NCBI RefSeq assembly: GCF_003325955.1
Contig: NZ_CP030929.1
Coordinates: forward strand, 1,116,001 to 1,180,000
DNA: 64,000 nucleotides
Source of the DNA: Aurantimicrobium sp. MWH-Uga1
Lineage (GTDB): Bacteria; Actinomycetota; Actinomycetes; Actinomycetales; Microbacteriaceae
Reading direction: 5' to 3'
The translations under genes and the position numbers were made by a program. The notes under the pieces are model-generated. The model did no database searches, was not told the DNA's origin, and saw only the letters and a program-made list of their open reading frames with translations. Of the stretch, positions 46,501-55,000 are shown one piece after another (the first letter of the stretch is position 1; each line of letters begins with the position of its first letter).

Positions 46501-49237
46501 TTCTCACTGTTTGCCCCGACATGGCCCGGGCAGTCACGGTGCGTGGGGTGGGCGCTTGATTGGTGTCTTGGTCAATCGCGCGCACAGAGATTGTTACCGT
46601 TCCGCTGGCCCATTGACCATTATCTGCATTTACCCGGTACACCGCCGAGTACGTTCCGGGGTTACTACCTGCTAAGAATCTCAACTGGTTGCCCGAGGTA
46701 AACAGCAGACCTGCACCGGAGGGTACGTCTTGATCCAGCTGGGCTGCAAGGGTGAGCTGGCCGCCGTCCGGGTGAATGTCATTCGCGAGTACCGGGATAG
46801 TTATGACATCGCCAACGCGCACGGCAACAACATCGGGGACAGCAACCGGTGCTTGGGCCATGGTGGGGGCGGGTGTTTGCACCACCGTCACGGTGCCCTC
46901 ACTTTGGGAAACACCGTTGCTGATGCGGTATCCGAAAGCCACTGCCGCATCGAGAGGTTTGGTGAGGGTGACGCGAAGAATGCGATGATCCACCACTTCA
47001 ACTTGAATGCCTGAATCCACAGGAATGTTCGTCACACCCGTAACGACGAGAACACCGCCAGATGGATCGCGGTCGGTTGCTGTGACATCCACTGTCCGGG
47101 TCTGCTGCAGGGGAACATACACAGCATGCGCCGCAGTGATCGGCTGTGCAGAAACTTCCGGAGGGTCAATCACGTCAATGCGCACTAACCCAGACCCAGT
47201 GACGTCACCATCGGTGACGGCATAGGTGACATAGGTTGATCCGGTGCGTGAGGCAGTGACCGAGAAGGAGAAGTCAGCAAAGTCGGGAACGATATCCAAT
47301 CCCGGTACTGCTGGAACACCGGTCAAACTCAACACCCCAGAACCACCGCGCACATGAGGTGACGGGTTGATAGTGATGGGTTGTCCCACGATGGCAATAA
47401 CTGCGAAGGCATCGGCAACGATGGGGACTTGTCCAGGTGCTCGAACATTGATTTGAACAGCACCAAACCCAGAGGCTCGGCCATCAGAGATCTCGAGAGC
47501 TACCTGCTTAAGTCCACCGCCACCGCGGCCTGAGTCAGTGAAGGCTACTCGGCCTGCTGGGGTGTAAGAGAGGGAATCGGGGGCGTCCACGGTCGCCGAG
47601 GCCACAAAGATGGCGTCCCCGTCTGGATCAATCCAGTCTTCCAACACGTTGACGATAACCTGGCCACCTGTTGCCACGTTGGTTCGGGTTGGACGTGCTT
47701 GAACAGGCGGTGAGTTCTCGCTCTCTGGACGGATGTTGAGTGTGACGGTGGCAGAGGCCTGTCCACCGCGACCATCGGAGATGCTGTAGTCAAACTGTGT
47801 TGATCCAGAGGCATCTGGTGCCAAACGCACCATGACTTGGCTGCGGTCAGCATTGATATAGATCTCCCCCAGCGCTGCTGGAATGGAGGTAACAGTATCA
47901 ATGACCAGAGCATCACCATTGGGGTCATAGTCATTGAGTAAAACCGGAAGCGAGGTCACTCGGCCCGGGCGCGCACCTAAATCATCATCGACGGCTACTG
48001 GTGGTTGCGGATCTTTAGCAAACTCTGGGGCATCAGCATTATTTGTTTGAACAACCTGCTGCTCAAGTGCTTGCTGTTCGAGCAAAGTATCCCAATTGTT
48101 GATCAGTCTGACCCCGCCCTGAACAGCCCAGACCAATCCGTTGAGCGCATCATTGAGGGCAACAACCTGGTCGCTGACACGGAAGACCAACTCAGCACTG
48201 CCGGCCATAGATTCCGCATTCTCAGTGGATTCTTCTGCAACACCACACTTCGACCACACCGTTCCACCCGACCATGCAGCATAGGCACACTCACCGTGGA
48301 TGACCGCTGATGCCGGACGACCCTGAGCTGAAGCAACAGAGCTGAAAACTTCACCACTATCAAGATTGATGGCGGCAAGGCCTGCGGTGTGAGAAATCAG
48401 TATCGAGGACGAACCAGAAACGGAGGTGATCCGGTTTCCTGATGCTTCAATACCTCGTGCGCTGGGCTGTTGAAGAACTGATTGCCCCACATCAAAAGAA
48501 GCAGAGCCGAGGTCGATGACTCGGCCTTGGGTGTAGAGGGTTGCAGTTTGCTGATCCAGCACCGCCCAGCGTTCCCCGATAAGAGTGGCCTGTACCTTTC
48601 CCGCGGTGAGCTCAGCATCGAGTTGTTGGATGTCTGATGTAACAGAACTAGTGGTGTTGATTGTGGATACCGTTCCCAAGGAAGCGCTAACCCCAACAAG
48701 GTAACCCGCGCTGGAAACTGCCACAACAGAATCTGCTCCAACGGTGAAGTTTGCTGGCTGAGTTTTCGCGTCGAAATTAGACAGGGTTGCTGCGGGCAAC
48801 ACCCATACATCTCCGGTTGCTGGTGCGTGCAAGATGATGTTGTCTCCGGCGAGCGCAGCATAGGTGACATCTTGTGGAAGTGGAATGCTTTCGGCGACCT
48901 CACCGGTGGCCTGATCGACAATATCCAGTGACCTGGTTGCCTCGTTGATAAGGAACACGTGCGAACTGTTTTGAACCAGGTCCATTTGTGTGGAGTCGGT
49001 GGTGAGCACAGTGTTGAGTTCGAACACTTTTGTGTTGGCTCTACCGATTGCTTGTTTATCCCCGTTGGTCACCCATACAGCACCGTCGTCGAGATTGACG
49101 CGCTGTGCTTGGTAACCAGTTGCCAGGATTGAACCGATAACCAACATGGACAGTGCCACAAGAGAGGCGGTCCATTTGAGCACTGTTCGCCTGCGCAGAC
49201 TCATTCCCCGCAGTGTGGCAAACCAACGACGAAGCAT
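43556..49237 (-). CDS. giant membrane-anchored protein: beta-propeller, Ig/cadherin-like and fibronectin III repeats
   Basis: About 1893 aa from the ATG at 49237, 2 nt after the kinase stop (frame open to 49312). A cytoplasmic basic N-terminus (MSLRRRT) and one helix (about 20-43) precede a region of repeated short beta strands (to 380) resembling a propeller. Residues about 410-1480 carry successive Ig/cadherin-like units with D-x-D-P-x-G motifs such as NDYDPNGDALV, DPDGDAIF, NDIHPDGG, NDSDPDGRPLT, typical of bacterial Big_9/VCBS-like modules. From about 1480, three fibronectin III domains (SWQAPAANNSPITKY, TWNPATAAG). No sorting signal. Homologue of the Fn3 protein of bifidobacterial PFNA clusters; likely surface sensing or adhesion. 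Confidence 0.88.
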   Translation of the reverse strand: MLRRWFATLRGMSLRRRTVLKWTASLVALSMLVIGSILATGYQAQRVNLDDGAVWVTNGDKQAIGRANTKVFELNTVLTTDSTQMDLVQNSSHVFLINEATRSLDIVDQATGEVAESIPLPQDVTYAALAGDNIILHAPATGDVWVLPAATLSNFDAKTQPANFTVGADSVVAVSSAGYLVGVSASLGTVSTINTTSSVTSDIQQLDAELTAGKVQATLIGERWAVLDQQTATLYTQGRVIDLGSASFDVGQSVLQQPSARGIEASGNRITSVSGSSSILISHTAGLAAINLDSGEVFSSVASAQGRPASAVIHGECAYAAWSGGTVWSKCGVAEESTENAESMAGSAELVFRVSDQVVALNDALNGLVWAVQGGVRLINNWDTLLEQQALEQQVVQTNNADAPEFAKDPQPPVAVDDDLGARPGRVTSLPVLLNDYDPNGDALVIDTVTSIPAALGEIYINADRSQVMVRLAPDASGSTQFDYSISDGRGGQASATVTLNIRPESENSPPVQARPTRTNVATGGQVIVNVLEDWIDPDGDAIFVASATVDAPDSLSYTPAGRVAFTDSGRGGGGLKQVALEISDGRASGFGAVQINVRAPGQVPIVADAFAVIAIVGQPITINPSPHVRGGSGVLSLTGVPAVPGLDIVPDFADFSFSVTASRTGSTYVTYAVTDGDVTGSGLVRIDVIDPPEVSAQPITAAHAVYVPLQQTRTVDVTATDRDPSGGVLVVTGVTNIPVDSGIQVEVVDHRILRVTLTKPLDAAVAFGYRISNGVSQSEGTVTVVQTPAPTMAQAPVAVPDVVAVRVGDVITIPVLANDIHPDGGQLTLAAQLDQDVPSGAGLLFTSGNQLRFLAGSNPGTYSAVYRVNADNGQWASGTVTISVRAIDQDTNQAPTPRTVTARAMSGQTVRIPIPLVGIDPDGDSVQFVGLDTNPEKGSIAAVGSDWIEYEASAYATGTDTFSYSVVDALGAQANALIRVGIAEPLAGGRNPIAIADTVTARPGYTVYVRALQNDSDPDGRPLTLVSVTAQDDSVTAEIVGDLVKITAPMTPGRYGLVYEIENDLAGSASNFITVDVQTQAPLSRPVISDAVVSLSDILDQSSVDVNVLKNAFFADGPVSALRPTIVSGYGSTARVISSNTVRVQVQETSQIIPFTVAHPEDPAISSTAFIWVPGTDDALPQRKKGVKPLTVVSEQPLRININDYVIAALGKTVKLTDSNSVRATHADGSRLVINDTTLTYTSEDRYFGPASISFEVTDGDSATSPGAHTATIVLPITVTPRENMPPVMLGANIDLEPGQEKTLDLVRVTRYPYIDDQDELEYTVSGDGSGVTATLSGQTLTLKASDDAVKGKTVPLTVTVKDKVTEGSPGQILVRIVPSTRPLAIPATDSIVAKRGETQTVDVLANDQATNPFPGQPLKVLAVRGLNNGNIPPGVTVTPSADKSTLTVTVSANADPSDTTLEYEVADATNDPDRYVWGVINISVQDVPSAPQAPTRAAGFVSGNLTLSWQAPAANNSPITKYTVESDAGYRKECTSTVCSLDGLPTGQRFRFTVSATNAIGTSLVSSWSEPLSADVIPAGPASVNISAVTGQQGLATISWTAVTTPAGGSLVTGYEVVFFENGSPRSTFNIDANQTSLANIPVTPGFSYFARVTAKNSAQTTNWNSTDSGNFTAPGAPSQVTITSVSNSISGATTLTWNPATAAGSAGALRYYVTRVGSLSAGCPSDYATHPASGSLQGSDGDKAPGTYFIAVIAVNDFGCSATVTQVEVIASPTFTSVDCVIAPATGTSANCGANLDPNTAFLLKVSGLSITPAPVGSVSYQLKVGNSNWLELTAVSADFVSAEFDSSRYASNGITPGAGQNVVIRACLSASNCSAPSSAMTVDIPTPTP

Positions 49238-49239
49238 GG

Positions 49240-50346
49240 TTATTGCGCCACCACAATCACAATGGCGGTGATAACTGCAATCAGCGCAGCTGCCGAACCG
49301 AGCACGCTCCACAAGAGTCGACGTCGCCGTTTACTAGCAACAAAGGCTAGTTCATCACGTTGCGCAGGTGTTCCGCTGTATCCGGCGCGACGCCAACTGG
49401 GGTTGGCATGGGCATCAAGTGGGGCGAGCATGGTGCGGTCATTCTCGTTGATAACGATGGCGTTGGATCCCCATTCGTCTCCGACAACATCGAGAGGTGT
49501 TTGGGCTAATCCCATACTGGTTTCAACCTGTTGGAGTTCACGCGCAAATTCCACCGCAGAGTGTTGCCTGTCTATGGGGTTTTTACTCAGTGCTTTGAGT
49601 AGCAACGCCTGGAGTTGCGGTGGAACATCATCGCGGCCAATCGGTTGTGGTTTGGATTTGAGAATGCGGCCAGCTAGGTGTCCTGGTGAATTGTCTTTCC
49701 CAGGAACTTCGAAGGGGCTGCGACCAGCCAGCAAAGAGTAGACCGTTGCACCCAGAGCCCAGATTTCTGAGGCAGTGGTGCCCGTGGTGGTTTCTCTGAT
49801 TACTTCAGGTGCTGACCAGGGAACAGACAGGCCGACTGCTGTTGTGTTATCTCCTTGATAGACCGAGGAAGCAATACCAAAGTCACTCAAGACAGGGTGA
49901 CCGTACGCGGTGATGAGAATGTTCCCTGGCTTAATATCTCGATGCAGGACGTTAGCGCGGTGTGCGGTTTCTAACGCTGCAGCGATTTTGATTCCGGTAC
50001 GTAGTGCTTCTGCCACAGGGAGAGTTTCAGCACGAAAACGTTCACCGTATCCAGAGTTACAGACCTCGGTGACCAGATAAGGCCTGCCATCTGAGCTCAC
50101 GCCTGCCTCGAAAACACTCAAGATGGCTGGGTGGGTGCTCAGTTGTGACATCAGCTGAGCTTCCGATTGGAACATGTCACGAACGCGGGGGTTGACTACT
50201 TCAGGGAGCAACACTTTGATGGCAACATTGCGCCTGGGCAATTGCTGTTCATACAAAAAGACGTCAGCAAATCCGCCCGAGCCCAATACTCGAACAAAGG
50301 TGAAGCCCGAGAGCACGGGTGCGGTTGAAGGTAGACGCCTAGCCAT
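49240..50346 (-). CDS. membrane-anchored Ser/Thr protein kinase
   Basis: 368 aa. Hanks-type kinase: P-loop GSGGFADVF near 22, ATP-binding Lys in VAIKVL near 44, catalytic HRDIKPGNI near 138, DFG in LSDFGIAS near 160, APEVI near 185. Followed by a linker and a C-terminal helix (LLWSVLGSAAALIAVITAIV), with almost no outer domain, so no PASTA sensor. The start at 50346 has AAGGTGG upstream; a GTG three codons earlier is less likely. Neighbours: PP2C phosphatase, two FHA proteins and the giant Fn3 protein, a complete phospho-signalling set. Confidence 0.95.
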   Translation of the reverse strand: MARRLPSTAPVLSGFTFVRVLGSGGFADVFLYEQQLPRRNVAIKVLLPEVVNPRVRDMFQSEAQLMSQLSTHPAILSVFEAGVSSDGRPYLVTEVCNSGYGERFRAETLPVAEALRTGIKIAAALETAHRANVLHRDIKPGNILITAYGHPVLSDFGIASSVYQGDNTTAVGLSVPWSAPEVIRETTTGTTASEIWALGATVYSLLAGRSPFEVPGKDNSPGHLAGRILKSKPQPIGRDDVPPQLQALLLKALSKNPIDRQHSAVEFARELQQVETSMGLAQTPLDVVGDEWGSNAIVINENDRTMLAPLDAHANPSWRRAGYSGTPAQRDELAFVASKRRRRLLWSVLGSAAALIAVITAIVIVVAQ

Positions 50347-50361
50347 GTGGTCCACCTTCCC

Positions 50362-50380
50362 CCAACACCGACGGTGTTGG
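50362..50380. promoter_or_regulatory. 9-bp palindrome upstream of the kinase start
   Basis: Perfect inverted repeat CCAACACCG-A-CGGTGTTGG between the PP2C stop (50425) and the kinase ATG (50346), 16 nt before the latter. No T-run follows on the minus strand, so it may be an operator or RNA hairpin limiting readthrough rather than a terminator. Inference. Confidence 0.45.
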
Positions 50381-50424
50381 TGTGCTCAACGCAAATAACG
50401 CCGTAAATTCAGCGCACTTGAAGT

Positions 50425-51240
50425 TTAAGCAGGTGAAACTGTGGATTCGGTGTGCCCCACCGTGACTGCCATAACGTCGATGACGATGAGGGTGACGTTA
50501 TCGCGACCGCTATTTGTCAAAGCAGCGTTCATGAGCTCCGTTACTGCGTCTTCAACCGTCGGTGCAGCTGAGAGAAAATGCTCGATGCCGACATCGGTCA
50601 GTTCCTTTGTCAGCCCATCAGAACACAGAAGTAAACGCATGCCTGGAATAACGGGAAGTGCAACATAGTCGGGAATTGGTTCGTCGATGATGCCCACAGC
50701 ACGTGTGATCACATTGGCGTGAGGGTGGTAGTCGGCTTCTTCTTTGGTGATGGTGCCTGCATCAACCAGCTGCTGCACCACCGAGTGATCGACGGTGACC
50801 TGTTCGAAAGTCTCGCCCATCTTCACGTACACACGTGAGTCACCAATGTTGAAGATTGCCCATTGCAGTTGATCTGCTTCCTGCACCAATGCCGCACCGG
50901 TGACCGTAGTTCCAGCGCCCTGCTGTTCTTCGGTCAAACGAGAACGCAAATCCGTCACCGATAGTGCTAACGCCATTTCGAGGGCGTCCAAATCAGCAAA
51001 GCCTGACTTTTCGAGACCAGCAATGCGCTGCACAACCGCGTCACTGGCCACATCGCCTGCGCTGTGACCTCCCATGCCATCAGCAACAGCAAAGACGGGG
51101 CAGGCAATCGCGTAGGAGTCTTCATTGTTGGCACGGTGGTTTCCCACATCTGTTCCTGCAGCCCACGCAAGCGTGACGGATGCCCCGGTACTCAGGTCGA
51201 CAACAGTCGTCCCAGTTGAGTTCTGGCCAAGGGCAGTCAC
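50425..51240 (-). CDS. PP2C-family Ser/Thr protein phosphatase
   Basis: 271 aa metal-dependent phosphatase (PstP/PrpC type). Motifs DVGNHRANNEDSY near 32, FAVADGMGGHSAGDVAS near 49, IFNIGDSRVYV near 130, LLCSDGLTKEL near 207, GRDNVTLIVI near 248, giving the Mn-binding Asp residues. Cytoplasmic (no helix at the end). Starts with GTG preceded by GGAG at 8 nt. Counteracts the kinase encoded next. Confidence 0.95.
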   Translation of the reverse strand: MTALGQNSTGTTVVDLSTGASVTLAWAAGTDVGNHRANNEDSYAIACPVFAVADGMGGHSAGDVASDAVVQRIAGLEKSGFADLDALEMALALSVTDLRSRLTEEQQGAGTTVTGAALVQEADQLQWAIFNIGDSRVYVKMGETFEQVTVDHSVVQQLVDAGTITKEEADYHPHANVITRAVGIIDEPIPDYVALPVIPGMRLLLCSDGLTKELTDVGIEHFLSAAPTVEDAVTELMNAALTNSGRDNVTLIVIDVMAVTVGHTESTVSPA

Positions 51241-51283
51241 AGAAAGTTCTCCAAGATTGGGGCGTTACCCGTTCCTTAAACGG

Positions 51284-51994
51284 TTAGCCAAGAACTTCAA
51301 TTCTATTACCGTCTCCAAGGTCCACGATTGCGCCAACACTCAAGGCCATGGAATCCCCGGGCGCGAGCAAGACGGTTGGGTGAGATGGAATGATGATGCG
51401 TGTTCCATTTGTAGAGCGTAAATCAGTCACAACCACCACATCCCCCTGCATTTCCAAGCGGGCGTGGGTGGAGGAAACAATTCCGTCCGGTGAGGAAAGA
51501 ACGGCCAGTGTCACGCTTTGCTCTGATCGCACAGGCACCACAGGGAGCCTGCCAAAGATTACCGGCTTCGTCAGCGACCACTTTGTTCCATTGATATGAC
51601 GCAGGGAGAACTGCGAATGAATATCTTCTTGTTGCTCAGGCTGGTCTTCAGGTTCCTCGTCGATGTTCTCCAGATCTCCAAGCAGTTGCTTCACACCCAC
51701 AGACGTATCGAGCAGGGAACCGATGAGTGTGTTGTATTGGCCTGTGGTGGACTCTGGAATCACCGTCTCATCTGAAGTAATTACCGTGTCATCTTCCGAC
51801 GGAATGACCGCGCCAACGATGGTGGCATCATCACCGGTCACCGCGTCGATGACTGTGCTTTCAATAACCTCAACCGAGCCAACAATTGTTTCATCAATGG
51901 GAACCCGAATAACGGTGTCATCATCAGGATTATCGGGGATGACGGTGTCATCATCTGGGGTGATGTGGGTGTTCTCGTCAGGGTTATTCATCAT
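51284..51994 (-). CDS. FHA-domain protein with acidic Asp/Thr-rich N-terminus
   Basis: 236 aa. The first 110 residues are acidic with repeated DDTVI units (ITPDDDTVIPDNPDDDTVI), each with a Thr next to Asp/Glu, a likely kinase target region. The rest is an FHA domain: IFGRLPVVP, SSTHARLEM, STNGT. Presumed phospho-reader or substrate of the cluster kinase (GarA/FhaB-like logic). Two consecutive ATGs; either may start. 21 nt after smc, so smc and this cluster could share transcripts. Confidence 0.88.
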   Translation of the reverse strand: MMNNPDENTHITPDDDTVIPDNPDDDTVIRVPIDETIVGSVEVIESTVIDAVTGDDATIVGAVIPSEDDTVITSDETVIPESTTGQYNTLIGSLLDTSVGVKQLLGDLENIDEEPEDQPEQQEDIHSQFSLRHINGTKWSLTKPVIFGRLPVVPVRSEQSVTLAVLSSPDGIVSSTHARLEMQGDVVVVTDLRSTNGTRIIIPSHPTVLLAPGDSMALSVGAIVDLGDGNRIEVLG

Positions 51995-52015
51995 GTGTAA
52001 TATCCCTCACTCGCG

Positions 52016-55000
52016 TCAGGACGCTTGTGCGTTCTCCGGAGCTGACACACGCTGTCCCACTACGGCAGAGACACCGTCTTGGCGCATAGACACACCATAG
52101 AGCGCATCAGCAATTTCCATGGTGCGCTTTTGGTGTGTAATCACGATGAGCTGGCTAGAGTTGCGCAAATCTTCAAAAATAGCCAACAGTCGACCCAGGT
52201 TGGCATCGTCCAATGCTGCCTCGACCTCATCCATGATGTAGAACGGCGAGGGGCGTGCCTTAAAAATTGCAACCAGCAATGCCACAGCTGCCAGAGATCG
52301 TTCACCACCGGAGAGCAGACTCAAACGGTCAATCTTCTTACCCGCTGGTTTGACCATCACCTCAATACCGGTAGTTAACAGGTCATCTGGGTTGGTGAGG
52401 TTGATGCTTCCAGAACCTCCGGGGAAAAGGATGGGGAATACTTCAGCAAAAGCAGCCTGAGTGTCTTCAAACGCTGTTTGGAAAACCGTCTGCATCGTGT
52501 TGTCGACTTCTTCGATGATGGTCATCAAGTCTTTACGCGTGTTGGTCAGGTCTGTGAGCTGCTCAGTGAGGAAAGTGTGGCGCTGTTCGAGGGCGGCGAA
52601 CTCTTCCAATGCCAGTGGGTTCACGCGGCCTAGCTGGCCAAGCTTGCGTTCAGCCTTTTCAAGACGAGATTGTTGCTCAGCGCGGACATAGGGCTTTGTT
52701 TCTGGTTCAGCATCTGCTGGAGCATCGGCATCAAGAGCAACCAGGATGGGAACTTCGGGTCCATATTCCGCGATAAGGACATCTTCGACCAGACCAAGTT
52801 CGTTTCCGGCGCGCTCAAGGAGTGCAGAGAGCTGCATTTTCTTTTCATAGATCTGCAGTTCGAGAACGTGCACGTTTTCGGTAATCGAGTGCAGGCGCTC
52901 ACGTAACTGCGATTCTTCCTGACGCAAGGAAATGAGTTCCTGATTTTGGGCAGCACGGTCGGCTTCACGCTGCGCGAGAACAACGCGGGCTTCAGAAACT
53001 GAACGGTCAACTGAATCGAGAACAGCGGGAAGAGACTCGGCGACCCCTGCCGCTGCATCAATTTGGCGCTTGCGAATGACAGCACGACGTGCGGCTTCTT
53101 CAGCTGCGGCACGGTCTGCTTCGAGCTGCTGACGCAACCCTTCCACACGCAGTTCTTCCGCACGCACACGCTCACGTGCTGTTTCAAGTTCCAAACGGGC
53201 TTGAACTTCTTGTTCACGAACCTGCTCGAGTTCAGCAAAGAGCTCATCACGAGCAGAAACGTCCAATATAGGTCTGGGTCTGGACTCCACAGCATCCAGC
53301 TCGGTACTGGCACGGTGTGCATTGTGTTCTGCTTCCTCAACGGAGGCGGCAGCAAGCGCAAGTGAAGCGCTCAAACGTTCAGATTCAGCTGTTGCCGCTT
53401 CCACCTGCACGCGAGCACGGTTGAGTGCTTCGGAACGGGCGGCAAGTTGTGAATCGTATTCGCGCAGTGCAGCCAGTGCAGCTGTGGAGCGTTCCTTGGC
53501 TACCTGGGCCACACCACGTTGATCAGCGAGCTCAAGGCGAGCCTGATCAATCAAGCCAATGACCTCGTCAAGGCGCTGTTGAGCTGAATCACGCTCAGAA
53601 ACCAATTCGATACGACTTTGCTTCGAGCCTGATCCCCCGCGCAATACGAAGCGGGTGAGAACTTCACCGGCTTGGGTAATGACGGTGATGTTGGAGTCAG
53701 CTGCGTCCAGACCCTTCTTCCATGCTTGTCGTGCTGTCTCAAGATCATCGGCAATGACAGTGGATGCCAAGAGTGCGAGTACACCAGCTGGGCCAGAAAC
53801 GACCTTGCTAGCTGGAATAACTCCGGAAATCTCTGGAAGTTTTATGGGGGTTGTGCTCTGCTGTGCTGCAACGACAATTTCAACACGGCCGAGATCATCC
53901 CGGTCAACGTTCGCCAGTGCAGAAATTGCGGCATCCATGTCATCAGCGAGAACAGCATCCGAGAGTGAACCCAGCCCGGCAGCAATAGCCGCCTCGTAAC
54001 CTGATTTCACCTGGATGTGTTCTGCAACTAATCCTTGAATGCCTGACAGCTTGGCTTTCACCAGAGCAGATGAACCATCTTTTTGATCCAGAGCCATGGA
54101 GAGGGCACCAGTGCGAGCTTGTAAGGCATCGCGTTCACGTTCCAGGGTGTGAAGTTCATCACGTAACCGGTCAATGGTGCTCTCTGCATCAACCACAGCA
54201 GCTTGAGCGGCTTCATAGGTTTCGTTGAGCCCTGTTTCTCCGGCCGTAGTATCAGCGGAATCTGCTTCCACCTGTGCAAGGTGTTGCTCAGCGGTGGCGC
54301 GACGTTCTGTAGCCGCATCGAGAGCATTTTGCTGACGCAACACTTCACCACGAACGGCGGCTAGAGCAGAATCTGCGGCTTCTTTCTTACCGCGCAAACT
54401 GGTTAGTTCCAGATCGTGCTGAGAGACCAGAGCTGACTGTGCTGAAATTTGCTCATCAATGGAGTCGAGCTTTTCGCGCGCGACAACAGTCGCCTGCTGG
54501 GATGCCTGCCATGCTGCTTCGGCAGCAGTGACGATGCCTCGCATAACCTCAACTTCAGACTCAGCGCCCTCAATCATGGCCTGGTTGACGCCAGAGCCCA
54601 AAGGTTGCTGATCAGTGTCTGCACCAAGGAGAGCTAAACGCTGGTTAGCCAAGTTATAGAGACCACGCAGACGTTCTTGAATGGATTCCAAAGCAAAGAC
54701 GGTTTTGCGGGCGGACTCTACATCGTCTGCACTCTGGTCCGCTTCTAGACGTCGCACGCGCAGCATGGTGCGCTCAAGCTGTTCTTGCAGCACGATGCGT
54801 TCACTGTGACGCTCTGACTCGGTCTTGTTGTGTGCATCGAGTGTGGTGCGCAACTGAACAACATCGTCAGCCAGGATACGTGCTCGTGCATCACGAACTT
54901 CTGCCTGGATGCTTTGTGCTTCGCGGGCAATCTCTGCCTGGTGTCCTAGTGGCTTCAGTTGGCGGCGAACCTCAGTTGCGAGGTCAGTGAGGCGGGTGAG

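Noticed and set aside
35858..51994. Interpretation of the cluster as a full type VII secretion locus
   Set aside because: No WXG100, EccB, EccD or mycosin genes; only one EccC-like ATPase.
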